Positions 37,250-48,069 of a stretch of DNA of 64,000 nt are shown piece after piece (position 1 is the stretch's first letter; each line of letters starts with the position of its first letter). The stretch lies in the NCBI GenBank assembly GCA_949317995.1, contig OX439050.1, positions 55,429,777-55,493,776 on the forward strand, written 5' to 3'. The notes below the pieces were generated by a model. That model made no database searches and was not told the origin of the DNA. It worked only from the letters and a program-made list of their open reading frames with translations. A program made the translations under genes and the position numbers. The stretch comes from Acholoe squamosa. Its lineage: Eukaryota; Annelida; Polychaeta; Phyllodocida; Polynoidae.

Positions 37250-38531
37250 TTATGAGATAACATTCCTGGCATCTCGTAGGCGGATCTCTTCAGCTGTTGG
37301 TAGTGGGTTTTCTCCTGTATGTTTATACCTTATTTTCATGAGTATCTCGCCTAGTTTATTGGCTCACTTGTGTTGGTTGTGGGCCATATTGTCTATAGTT
37401 ATTTGGTCCTTCTGACGCAGATGAAAGCCTTCACCATAGGTGGAGTGGTAGGTGGCTTTGTATAGATACTTGCCTTGAAAACTAACTAACTGTTGGAGGA
37501 AGTTTGGCTGTGCAAATTGGATTTCCAGCAGACTGGTTATAACCTCCTCATCAATATCATACCTGTCATTTGTCTTGTTACATTGTTTAGCTGCATACAT
37601 ACTATCAAGTGGGTTTTTTGCAGCAAGCACACATCCGAGAATATTTACCTGATTACTGACTACACACATTTTCGCATGGAATGCTCGTTCTACTGAGTCA
37701 TATTGTTGAATTTCAAAGGTAATGAGGCACTTGTAGAGGTTTGAGAAAATATAATGTTCCCCCTGGAAGGCCAACCCATCAGGAGTTTCATTCTGAAGTA
37801 ATAAATCATGTGTCAGTCTATTGATATCCTTAAATGGGTATTGTTGTCCTTCAATCACTAAGTTTGTGCCTTTTACAATGCATTCAATGCCCTTATTCTA
37901 AGTCCTTTTGCATTTTTTTCTCGTCAGGTGAGATGTCATCAGAAAGGTGTAGCCCCTTCCATGCCGGATTTTCTTGTAGATTCTTAATATTCCCATACAT
38001 CCTCAATTTGTATTGGGGTGAAGAAAAGACAACTACTGGTCTATTGAATGGTTTAAAATAAGGATTTTTCTTTTGTTGTGGAGTTTTCCTCTTGGCTCTA
38101 CGATACACTGCTTCAGCAGCTTTGTTAGTAAAATCAAGAGACAGGTCATTGAGGAGCTGGTCATTTATTTTATCTACCAGATCTCTCATAGGCTCGTTGA
38201 TTTTTCTTCATCCAATCCTTCAAGTATAAGAATGTTTTTCTTGCAATCGACATCCAGGTGTGCAAATTGATGCTGTCAGCTACACCACAAATTTTAATTG
38301 TATCAGATTCATTTTTCTGAATTTTATCACTGTCGACAAGGTGTCATCAAGTTCAGTGATTTTCTGTTAAATTTTAGGGATTGTCATAGTCCCATCAGAC
38401 GGAAAGCCAACCGGAGTTCCATTCCCCTCAGTAACCTACCGTACCTCATTTTATGGTTTCTTGAGATTTCAAGCGGGCTTCCAATTCATTTACTTTATCT
38501 ACCAGGTCCCTTAGTTTCGTCCTACTACTGA
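37250..38531 (-). pseudogene. LINE ORF1 with C-terminal NADAR domain
   Basis: Read on the minus strand. (1) Coiled coil TKLRDLVDKVNELEARLKSQ near 38531-38443. (2) ORF1 core: CKKNILILEGLDEE, RDLVDKINDQLLNDLSLDFT, RRAKRKTPQQKK, RPVVVFSSPQYKLRMYGNIK and WKGLHLSDDISPDEKKMQKD (about 38250-37893), the RNA-binding-type region of LINE ORF1 proteins. (3) After a short linker in another frame, NADAR: EHYIFSNLYKCLITFE, YDSVERAFHAKMC, EEVITSLLEIQFAQPNFLQQ, TYGEGFHLRQK (37858-37364) and, one frame over, NKLGEILMKIR before the stop at 37250. E. coli YbiA has FSNFAAWPIKVDG, SEHYFQAQKF, YWGDGG and NRLGYLLMELR in this order. The His of the SEH/SVEH motif is Arg here. NADAR proteins are N-glycosidases acting on phosphoribosyl or ADP-ribosyl substrates, including guanine-linked ADP-ribose. 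Decayed copy, about three frame changes. Confidence 0.85.
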
Positions 38532-38535
38532 TCAT

Positions 38536-39185
38536 GTTAAAATCACTGCTAATCCACTTATTTATCACTAAATCGTAGAATAACTTCAGAGATCATAGTG
38601 TATATGCTCATTCAGGGTGTAGGACTTGGAAAATTCAGGAAATTTGATTTGTTTACCAGTGCGATCGTCAAGACATGGGCGCTGCCAGGTTGGATTCCTT
38701 CCCCATCATGTGGATATGATTTGGACAAACAGTCATATATCCAAAATTTGTCCTCCTTTAATCACAAAAGTACCATAGGAGTTGACCCAGGGCCCAGTGC
38801 CATTGTTTTGCATAGCTTAGTTGCTCTGGTTTTATCACAAGGTCACAGATGTTGATATATGAGTATATTGAATATCCATAGAAATAGTGTTTCCATTGAT
38901 CTTCCTTACTCCTTCAAACTCAAACTCTCAAACTTATTAGGTATATTCTGTTACATCCTATGCCAGGGTAAATTGTAAAGACTTTATTATGTCTATAGTA
39001 ATTGAAAGCACAATTATTTTCACATTCATAGGCTTTTTTATGATATAACCTTACCAGACAAGTCCTCATGCAAACCACACTGCCACCTGATGTGAAGAAA
39101 TCTACTACCCCTTTAGGCAAAACGTCCACCCCTTAGACAAAGTGACTGATTTTCTCTGTTGGCTAACTCAAGTCAGCTTGCCTGA
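38536..39185. other. Stretch upstream of the LINE, origin unclear
   Basis: Either the LINE's 5' untranslated region or older flank. A minus-strand frame at 39129-38920 reads MDVLPKGVVDFFTSGGSVVC and then a Cys-containing stretch (KKAYECENNCAFNYY); I do not recognise it. B-array homology resumes at about 39190. Confidence 0.35.
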
Positions 39186-39189
39186 ACAG

Positions 39190-40149
39190 GTTAATGAGCA
39201 CTACTAACATGTTAGTAAGATTTTACTAACATATTGGGTATTTTGCCTAATTGGTGGTTTTGTTGAAGTTAGATTAGATTTACTAACTTTGATATTTTTT
39301 CTGTGTATTGTACTGTGTGTCTATGGACTTGTGAAAATGCATCGAGCACTATGCAGGTACAGCTGGAGAGACTATAACTGCTCTATACAACTAGGCTGTA
39401 ATTTAGTAATGCAGGATAACTTAAACAGTTCTGGTCGCAGCATATTTATTGATGTCATAGAGAGCATTGATAAGGATGGGGCGGAGGTCCATAACTATGT
39501 CGGCTAATATAGCAGGGCAACGGTGCATATTCCACAGAATTACAGTACAGGGCAGATAGATGAGAAGGGGACATTCCGAGAACCCTGCCTCAATAAGTCA
39601 GTGGGGGACCATGGGGGAGTGGGAAGATAGAGGTAAGTGTCACAGGCTATCATCATAATTCAGAAACAGTGTGAATTCTAGACATTCACATAGAACTGTA
39701 CAGGGGAACTGAAGGGCATCCCTACTGCAGAAAATATCAACCTTTGGTGAGGCACCAAAAGTGACCTCTATTAATATTCTACATTCTAAGTTCTGCACGC
39801 AGCTGAGTCCCGAAATCTATGTGTCTATTCACATCCATTTCCTTATATCCCATATCTAATGCAGAGGGTCTCTGCAGATGATGCCCAGACACCACCTCCA
39901 AGAGACCAGTACCACTGGACCTACATCAGCTTTTTCACCCATCCAAAGAATGTTATGACTTTGTCTGTCAAGATGCATTTGGGTCATTGTATAAACTGAT
40001 TATCTCTGAAAAGATTTAGGATTTACAGCTGTGTGGTATATCGTTACTGTTTACATTACAGACCTGAGTTTATAAGGTGAGGTTGATGTCCTGATTTAAG
40101 TATTTCAGCAAGATCCTTATCTGCATCGGGTGATAGATTGCAAGCCAAA
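39190..40149. repeat. B array, second part
   Basis: Matches 55600-56650 and 63690-64000. Shared words include 'cttgtgaaaatgca..gagc', 'tacaactaggctgta', 'ccttatatc..atatctaatgcagagggtctctgcagatg' and 'ggtgaggt..tgattta..cagcaagatc'. No gene. Confidence 0.7.
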
Positions 40150-40153
40150 GGTC

Positions 40154-41088
40154 TGTAGGGGCACTGTTTGTGATAGCGTTAGATAGGTATGAGTTGGTCA
40201 GTTCCTGAGTGGGTCAGACAATTGGATCTGGGTCGGTTACGCTAGGCGAGTAATGGCAGCACTGCTCCCCTGGCTTCCTGGCTTGGACTCAAGGGGTTGC
40301 CACCCAACCCCTGTGGCTATATAAAGCCGGGTCGGTGACTGGCAGGGTAAGAATCCTTATGGGGTCTGTACGAACAGGAGTGCTTTCTCTCCTCTGGCTC
40401 CGAGAACTTATATATTGAATTAAATTGAAAATTCCTTTATTTATCCTGGATATGACTTAGCCAAGGGCATGTTTTGATACATATCCAGCTCAATGTTCGC
40501 AAACATAATGTAAATCCGTAAAAGGTAAATAATTACTGTCATAAGATAATATGTTACATTAAACAAGAAAGGTCAAAACTTTATTAATGTTGTAATTATG
40601 GTCGTTGGGAATTTTGAATTTTGAATAATAAAAATAGGAGGCCTTATGGCCAAATTAAATAGATGTTAAAAAGAGTAATGGAGTGAGATATTAGTAAATT
40701 CCTATCGTATAATTCAGTAGGACTGGTGTGGGGGGGGGGGAGGAAGGGCCAGCCCCAGGTAAGTGGGACCCAATATATGGTGAACTAAGCTTTTATCTTC
40801 TGACCTAGATTTTTCCTATGGATATCTTATTTCTTCTGAATATGTATCTAATTTGCAGATAGCGACATGTAATGAGTTCCACAGAGTAGCTTGTCTGAAT
40901 TCTAAACTTTTTCTATAGTGAGTGAACACTTTGTTACGATTGATACAGAACTCGGAACTCGGAAACCTTTAGTTGATCTGTAAGTAGGAATCCTGAATAA
41001 AACTTTGTTGCCTCTTATGTAACCGGAGACTGTCATTTGGTAGTTCTTTCCCGTAAGACATGCAAACTCGGAATACTTGACCATTACA
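40154..41088 (+). mobile_element. Solo LTR interrupted by a LINE fragment
   Basis: Starts TGTAGGGGCACTG and ends CCATTACA, flanked by the 4-bp duplication ggtc (40150-40153 and 41089-41092). The paralogous block at 56685-56700 ('caagctaaatttaaggacc') shows the empty site. It shares with the 3' LTR at 50854-51272 the stretch 'gccacccaacccctgtggct' followed by a TATA box (ctatataa), and the tail from 'gaataaa..cttgttgcc' to 'attaca'. Four-base duplications and TG...CA ends fit the Ty3/gypsy group. No internal region is left. The LINE piece lies at about 40418-40965. An old fossil. Confidence 0.8.
40418..40965 (-). pseudogene. 5'-truncated LINE, C-terminal end and tail
   Basis: Inside the solo LTR. 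On the minus strand it reads NKVFTHYRKSLEFRQATLWN and SLHVAICKLDTYSEE, the typical 'YRGAxLWNSLP' end of a LINE ORF2, then a 3' tail ending with 'aataaaggaattttcaattt' and aattcaa, like the tail of the LINE at 33437. The LTR sequence resumes on both sides, so this is a nested insertion younger than the LTR. Confidence 0.7.
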
Positions 41089-41092
41089 GGTC

Positions 41093-44000
41093 TAACTTTA
41101 AGGACCTGATTTGTTATGATGGTTATTAAATTTTGTGAGAAACGTTAAAAGAATATTTTAGAATAGATGATTTGAATGGCGGCTTATGGATCAATATGAA
41201 CTCTCTCTTACTGTCTATTTTACCATTTATCTCCATGAATGCAGTGGCCTATACTGTATTGAGAAAATGATATTAGCAGTGTTAATTTGTTGAATCTTGC
41301 AAATTGGTTCAAGGGACATAAAATCTGAACAATTCTTGAATCAACTTCATTTTTAGGAAAACCTTTTTCTGCAGCTGTATTTTAACGATCTTGCAACTTG
41401 ATCATGTTTAAAGTATTTCCTGCTTTAAATGGATTTTGATTACTCTTATTTTTTCACTGAAAGATTGTTTGTGACAATAAGAGTATTGGAAAGGGAAAAA
41501 AAAGTCTACAAAGTTAGCAGCAAGTAATGTGGTCCGAGCAAAATAAATTACATGATCCAGCTTGATTCCTCCAATTATAATTTCTTGGTTAAATAGCTTG
41601 ATATGCAATTTCCGGCCTTTTGTTCAGAGAAATGGCTGTATCTCATTACCAGTCATTTCACTGAAGTAGTTCCAATATTGCCAAAGGTTGTTATAAAGGC
41701 ACATTAACGATATGCCTAGTGTTTTTCTTTGTTTTCTTTTTTTAAATTGCATATTCATTTTATCTGAAAAAAACTCCTAATATCTGTTTTACCATTTGAA
41801 TTTCATTAACTTACAGCGAAATGGAAAAAGTATTATCTGGCCTTAAATTGTCAATTCGGTATTTCTTTCCCTAAACATTTCTGAAGGGTGTTTATTAGCT
41901 ATATTGGGATATTTTCTCCTGGTTTGGACATTTCTAATCCGCAGTGTTAATATTACTGCAAAATTATTGAGGAAATGTTTGATAAATATATATCCAGAGC
42001 ACAAATATGGAACTTTTACCCTTCATATATCTGGCATAGATGCAGATGGCACATATGTTGATGAGTCTATGAGAATCCATCTATGCAACAATTCAAATAC
42101 GAAATTGGATGTGGGAAATTTGCCCCAGTACTAAAGTTGCCACATTGAGGTGAGGAACCCGTGATGGATGATGTGGAAACTGAAAAGAAATCAGCTTTCC
42201 AAAGACTGAACTGTATTTCCACTGTTAAGACAATCTCCTCTAACTATAACCTTTTGATTTGATAAGGGCACATAAAAGCATATTCATGTGTATGAGCAAT
42301 CATATATAAGGACCTTCCTACATTCCTTAGATAAGTTTTATTTGCTATTTGTATTAGAAAACATAGTTGAACATAATCATGGCATCAATGAAATGTAATA
42401 GTGTTTTAGTATAAGCAATGTAGAGTGATTTGTCTGTGAAATATAATCTAGCAATCCATTGTAAATCTGTAAGAACATTATTAACAATAATTCTGTGTGA
42501 AAGTAGAGTGCACAATAGGGTAATGGTCTATAGCACCTCCCCATAGAGAACCTGATAAAAAATGTAGGTATTTATCGTTCTATTTTCTTGTATGTCATAT
42601 CTAATGCAAGTCCTCTCTGTGGGAGGGCGACCTAGGGTTCTACCCAGGAGGACAGAATTACCAGTTGGAGGAATTACCAGTTGGAGACTGGTGCCCGTTC
42701 CTCACATCTTATAGGATATTGATGTCTTATCTCAGTTCCTCTCAGGTTTGCAGAATGTTCCACAGTGTCTGATGTTTCTATAAAATCAATGTAATAAAGT
42801 GCTCTGGGGTTGAATGCCTGCTAGAAATGACCACGCAGTACAAGTGCATAGGTCCATTGTCAGAACTGGTATTTGAGGTTCTCTGTAGTGAACCTTGAAT
42901 GGGTCTTTGAATTTGACTGTTCAAATGGTAGCTGAGATGAGTAACATAGCACTTATCACTAGGGTTTTCAACACCACAGCACAGAATATCTGATAATTCT
43001 TCCTCTCAAAAGTTAAATCCCATCACAATCATTTAAAATGTCTCTGAAAATCACTTATTTACCAGTGCTCTTTATCAACGGACCTAAATGAATAAAAAGG
43101 CTTTGATCTTCCAAAATCACCTCCAAGGCCTCCTGGCAAAAACAGTCAATATAATTGCGCAATCACTTTGCATGCACATGATCAATGAGTAACAAATAGT
43201 ATTTACTGTATTCAGTCAAACCTTTAGATCATCCTAGAAACCTGACACTCTGCAGACCCATCCATATATCATGAAGTCGGAGTGTGAGGTGTGCCTCAAA
43301 GGTCCCCAACAGGTCATCCTCCTCCTGGTGACAGAATTTGTTACTGACTTCCACAGATGTTCTACAGTAGAGAAGGAGTATTATATGAGGCAATGTAGGA
43401 AAAGAGACATACCTGTCAAGAAGTCTGCAACAATCATATTGTATTCTCAGGTCATATATACAAACATCTGATAAAGGTATCAAAGGTGCAATACAGGGTT
43501 AGATCTATAGTTATAAAAGGAGTGCATATAAGATCTATAAACAGTTGGATTCAATGTTTGATCATTACAGATTCATCCAGAAATGGGTAAATCATGTTGA
43601 TAAAGGTATGTCACAACATGGGTTCCAAAGCCCTAAATAAAATGTTGGTTAAGTGAAAGGTCTGTGAATAATAAGCAAATGCTGTTAGTCATTTCCTGTT
43701 AATTGGCAGCAGACAAAGGTGACAAATACAGATGTAAACTGACAAGAACGGTTTTACAGAAGGCCCAGAGAGGTCCAAGACAAGAGGAGATGAAAAGCGA
43801 TAAAAGTTATTTATAATGAGATATGCTGCATTTTCTTATCAAAATTATTTCAAATTATGCATTTTCTGTTGACTCCATACCCCCTCCCTCACCTCCCCAG
43901 CTGCATTACTCCCACTGTTGGAGGATGGTCCAACACCTGCACTAATCTCTTATCAGCCATCACTATGGCAACCAGCAGATAACAACACTCACTGAGGGCG

Positions 44001-45448
44001 AGTGTTCAACAGTGGAGAGTTGTCCAACACTAGACCAGGCCCCCACTGTCCAACAGTGGAGAGTTGTCCAACAGTGGCCCAGGCCCCCACTGTCCAACAT
44101 TTGGGAGTTGTCCAACAGTGGCTCAGGCTCCTCCAAATACATTTTAAATAGGAGAGATATGGCCAACGTTTGTCTCCTGTCCACTGTTGGCATCATGTTA
44201 CCTTTTCGCAAGCCTGTTATATATCCTGCACAGTAGCTTATCTATGATTGCATCTGCTGCCTCTGCTAACTAATGTGTACCTTTAGCTTTCAGTATATAG
44301 AATGCTCCCCTGGCGGAGCATACATCTTATAACATAAAACAACCTTAGATAGTGATTATATGGGATGGTTCCACATTCGTTTCATTTAGAACAGCAGCTC
44401 TATCTTTGCGTGCTTCTCCCTTGAAGAGTAGTGGGGTAAAAATCACCATCATATGACGCACCAAGACTGAATGTGCTCCTTTTATTACTTCGACGCTCTC
44501 AACCAATGTACATAGCATTTCATAAGTTTCTCTTTTTAGTGGGTACAGTTGTCTGATTAACCAAAATGGTCTGGTTTTCTGTTCAACGTCAGATTGCATA
44601 GAATGTGAGAGTGACCTTTCCAGGTTCTCTGTCATTGCTGTGGTTTGATGAAGCCATCTATAGATACTCAACAGCATCTAGCAATGTATGGTATTATACA
44701 TTGTACGAATTCATGAACATTTGATAAGTTTTGGTTAGATCTTAGGGTTTCTGCAGTTTGTTGTATTCAATGTGCATCCTATCTTGAAAGGATTGACAAG
44801 CCACATCCTACTCTGTTTGCTCAGACTATAAAGTGGAAATGATGTTTGTTCTACACATGATGTATAGGTTCCTGTCCTGTGCTTGGTATATATGCTCAAC
44901 GCCAAGGACGTTCTGATTTATTCTCCTATAGGAAGTGTGAAGTAGATGCAGGTGCAATGTGCCTTTATTTATACAGGTAATTACAGTGACGCCAATGGGA
45001 CTTATTTATCAACACTCTGAAGGCCACAGATGATACATCCACAGGTTGATGGGGACACAACTTAGCAAAGCATATAATCCTATCATTTGTGCAACCACTA
45101 TCTATGTATAGGACTGCTATCTGAAGTACTACACATAGGGGCTGACCATCGTATCGCAATCTTTGTAAGTAAAAATGAACACTATCTGTAGTACCCATCC
45201 GACCACTATCTGTGTAAATAAATGCTATCTACAGAGACTTTTCAATGTGCATGTAGTTATCAATATGTTAAGCCACATAAACGCTGCTTGAAATCAATGA
45301 GTGCCTTGGTCCTTACAGGGGCCGATACAGTACAGTCAGTTAGTAGGACTCAGAAGGTACTCAATCAGAGTGAACAGTTTTAACATTTAGGCTTTATCAG
45401 GCACAAGGAAGGACCTGTGGGGATTATGGAAGTAGGGGGTCCATCAAC
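41093..45448. repeat. B array, third part
   Basis: 41150-42520 matches 61170-62500 closely ('gaaaacctttttctgcagct', 'cttgcaact-gatcat', 'gtgacaataa-a-tattg', 'caaaataaattaca'). 42590-43470 matches 30790-31640 and 52560-53640. 44340-45090 matches 29086-29280 and 30245-30340. The ORFs here (up to 110 residues) have no known motif and are not conserved as frames between copies. Nothing coding that I can support. Confidence 0.65.
44007..44133. repeat. Minisatellite, about 44-bp unit, three copies
   Basis: Three units of 'caacagtggagagttgtcca' followed by acagtggcccaggcccccactgtc-type sequence. Half-units (ccactgttgg, tccaaca) also lie just outside at 43914-43935 and 44179-44190. Confidence 0.9.
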
Positions 45449-45735
45449 TACACTGAAAACATTGAAGATCCGAAACTAGTCAGCGGTGACCACTTTAGGT
45501 CCTCAAGTTGACGATACCTAAAACTACAACTTTAGGTAGTCAAAATGACGACTTTAGGTCGTCATCCTGACGACCTGAGTCCTCAATATGACGATTCTGT
45601 ACTGTCAGTATTGTCATCCTGACGACCCAAAATCATCATTTTGACTACCTAAAGTTGTAGTTTTAGGTATCATCAACTTGAGGACCTAAAGTGGTCACCG
45701 CTGACTAGTTTCGGATCTTCCATGTTTTCAGTGTA
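45449..45735. mobile_element. Long-TIR fold-back MITE flanked by TA
   Basis: CACTGAAAACATTGAAGATC at the left faces ...GATCTTCCATGTTTTCAGTG at the right, with TA outside on both sides. The arms run for about 125 bp each with only a few mismatches, leaving a loop of about 30 bp near 45578-45605. The inner arm is made of the words TAGGTCGTC, GACGAC and ACTACAACTTTAGGTAGTC. It has no coding capacity. The close arm identity indicates a recent insertion or gene conversion between arms. Confidence 0.9.
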
Positions 45736-47498
45736 CTCGCTGTAGAAGATTGCTCTACATATAACTTAGATAGGTGTTAAGATCATGGAAATTCTAAATG
45801 CTTAAGAAACTTTGCCATGCATCTCCCCTTTAAATTGGGGAGTAGAAAATCATACAATGATACTATTTTTGTAGATATCTGGTAGAACTATTGGACACTC
45901 AGTTCATTAGTGGAGAATGCAAATCTATTTCATGACAGTGGCAGAAAGGTCAGTGGAATTATTTCCTTTATGACCTTGTACTTCTACATCTAAATTGACA
46001 TTTATACATAAGAGTATAACATTGCGATCTTTAGGCAAGGTCTACCTAACATTGACCTCTTAAATCACATTTGAAAGGGCAAATCAAGGGGAAGACAATG
46101 ATATCACTGTGGGGATAGCGATGTCCATAAAGGGCTTTATGGATCTCAATTCGGTTGAGCGACTTTGGGGCCTCCTATACTTTAGCATTGCAACTGATGT
46201 ACCGTAAAGCATTCCTGTCCTGCACCATAAAGCGAAAGGCGAGTTTTACTGATGATCTCCGTGAAGCAGTCTTTGTGTCCAAGGTTTTACCTGCACATTC
46301 CAGGAACACAGCCTACAGGTCTACCAGGTGAGGAGCATTTTGGTGAATTTCCCTCTTTACTAAGTGTATCGTGCATTGTCAACTTTCATGAAACTTGTAA
46401 TTAGACCAAGTAGTAATGCTTCCCATGTCATAACATTGTCATATCTATATATACTCAGTGCACAAAATGCATGTATTGTCTATTGATGTACCGTAAAGCA
46501 TTCTTTCACAATGCGCCAACTATATTGCTTTCAGGTGATCTCTGTAAAGCATCAGAAGCTTGCAACTAGGTAAGTGCTCTGTAAACATCCTTTCTATATG
46601 TTGGATATGCATCACTGAATAAAATCATATTCAATCTGTTATGGATTGTTGTAGAAATCTGACTGACTTTTACATGATTTTATATTTCCCTTGCGCTTTG
46701 TAGAACAACAACTGTAGTGATAGCCATATACTTCTGTTTTCATTGTTTTGTGTATGTTATTATTCTGTTAGGCAACATACAATAATATGATAATAAAGAG
46801 TGTCTTCCCCTACATGACTCAATAAAAGAGACATGATTTATCTTCAATATGGAAGATGTTGCAATCAGTAAGACATATGTTCTGCCTATGCAAAGTATAA
46901 ATTTACTTAACCAGAACTACAATTTCTCCTTGTTATATTGAAATTATTTATCACTTTAAGCATACATATATAGATTTGGTGTAAATAGCCATTTGTACTG
47001 GGGTTCCCTAGTCCACTTATAGGGTCTAAGTCTTATCTTTTCTGTCTACTCTATGGGTGTGATGTAAACTTGTGGAATCATGTAATATAATCAACATGAA
47101 TAATTATGACCTTGGCTGTCAAAATGGCATTAAGCATCTATAACTCACAACTCACTCACTCACCATTCTTAAAATATATCTCGGATGACTTTTTCTATTA
47201 TAGGCGTGGCAGCATATTGATGCTATTACAATATGGAGGAAATTACTTCAGAAATCAAGTGGAGAGGAATATACTAGTCCATTCATTTTGGCATAACTGG
47301 GGTCCAAATCCAAGATAAGTTAAAGAATGGATTCAAATTTACAATTTATATTGACAGATCAGACTCAAAAGACTGTCAGAACCTGGAACAAAATCCAATA
47401 CAAATGCAAAACAGATCTGTCTTGAAAAGCTACATAGACTCTATAATGTTCATTTATTAACACATCTAGTCCTTACCTATCTTAAACCTCAATAGCAG
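45736..47498. other. Stretch with a duplicated exon-like block
   Basis: No gene confirmed. The word 'gatgtaccgtaaagcattc' occurs at 46196 and 46487 with similar sequence downstream (tgatctc-gt-aagca). The first copy is open as LMYRKAFLSCTIKRKASFTD and on to an AG|GTGAGG donor-like site near 46328. The second has 'ctttcag', a 36-nt piece and 'ctag|gtaagtg'. These could be exon relics. 46145-46200 is also present inverted at 52152-52208. The rest (46700-47498) is AT-rich without features. Confidence 0.35.
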
Positions 47499-47684
47499 TG
47501 TAGAGGCATATAGTTATACCGGTAGTATTTGGTGCTGTCTGGAGTGGCGGATGAGTCCTGTCGCCTGGTGTTCCTGAGGCTTCGGATAGGTGGGAGCAGT
47601 GGTCCGGACATACCCTGGGGTACCTATACAAAGCCCCGAGCTCACCTGCTATGTCAGAGGACAGGTAGGCCTCCGTACATTACA
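47499..47684 (+). repeat. Left LTR of the pol-less element
   Basis: Begins TGTAGAGGCATATAG, has a TATA-like 'acctatacaaag' near 47620-47631 and ends GTACATTACA. Only its two ends and the TATA region resemble the right LTR; it is about 190 bp against 419 bp. Confidence 0.55.
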
Positions 47685-47763
47685 CATGTAGTTATATTGC
47701 TTCCCTAAGAATAGCTAATAGGGTACCGGGCTAAGTGCATCAGTAGAAGAGACCAAAGCCCGG

Positions 47764-48069
47764 ATGCAGGCCCGAGTGAGTACGAAGGGTACTGTTAAGG
47801 AAAAAGAGGGTTGGAAACAGAGTCTAAGTAAAAAGGCGAAAGCCCTAATTAAGAAAAAGGAGAAAGAGGAGAAGGAGAAGCTTAAGAAGAAGGAAAAGAT
47901 GGATAAGAAGGCGGAGGAAGAAGCCGGAAACGAGGCAACTCGGGTTGCGGCAGCCACAAGTCCGAGCCAACTGGCGCTATTCCGAAGACCGCTGTCGTTC
48001 CAAAACCTGTGGCTTCCGGCTCACGGGATACCACAGAGTCGGATACGTGGGATTGGTCTACGGACATAG
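47764..48069 (+). CDS. Lysine-rich open frame at the start of the element's coding region
   Basis: 101 codons starting MQARVSTKGTVKEKEG. The first 60 residues are a Lys/Glu-rich helix-forming stretch (KKEKEEKEKLKKKEKMDKK), likely a basic coiled coil or nucleic-acid-binding tail. It overlaps the next frame by about 60 bp. The position just after the left LTR is where Gag begins in LTR elements. No recognised domain. Confidence 0.4.
   Translation: MQARVSTKGTVKEKEGWKQSLSKKAKALIKKKEKEEKEKLKKKEKMDKKAEEEAGNEATRVAAATSPSQLALFRRPLSFQNLWLPAHGIPQSRIRGIGLRT

Larger units (their letters stand above)
33437..38535 (-). mobile_element. CR1/L2-group LINE with NADAR-bearing ORF1 (decayed)
   Basis: A minus-strand non-LTR retrotransposon of about 5.1 kb inserted in the B array: flanking B blocks resume at 33240 and 39190. 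Order on the minus strand: ORF1 (38531-37250) with coiled coil, ORF1 core and NADAR domain; a 360-bp junction that is partly open; ORF2 (36889-33903) with AP endonuclease and reverse transcriptase; a 3' region ending near 33437 with aaataaagtgaattcaaacc, the AATAAA/GAATTCAA type of tail seen in this LINE group. The EN and RT motifs place it in the CR1/L2/Daphne/Crack superfamily; I cannot fix the clade. Several frame changes, a 138-bp foreign insertion and a changed catalytic motif show it is dead. Confidence 0.85.

Noticed and set aside
38920-39129. Cys-containing minus-strand ORF upstream of the LINE as an extra LINE domain
   Set aside because: It is separated from ORF1 by about 390 bp without a clear frame, and no finger pattern fits. 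Mentioned in the region entry only.
40902-41084. Minus-strand 60-codon ORF read as one LINE peptide
   Set aside because: Its upstream half (41000-41084) aligns with the right end of the LTR at 50854-51272, so only the part below about 40965 belongs to the LINE fragment.
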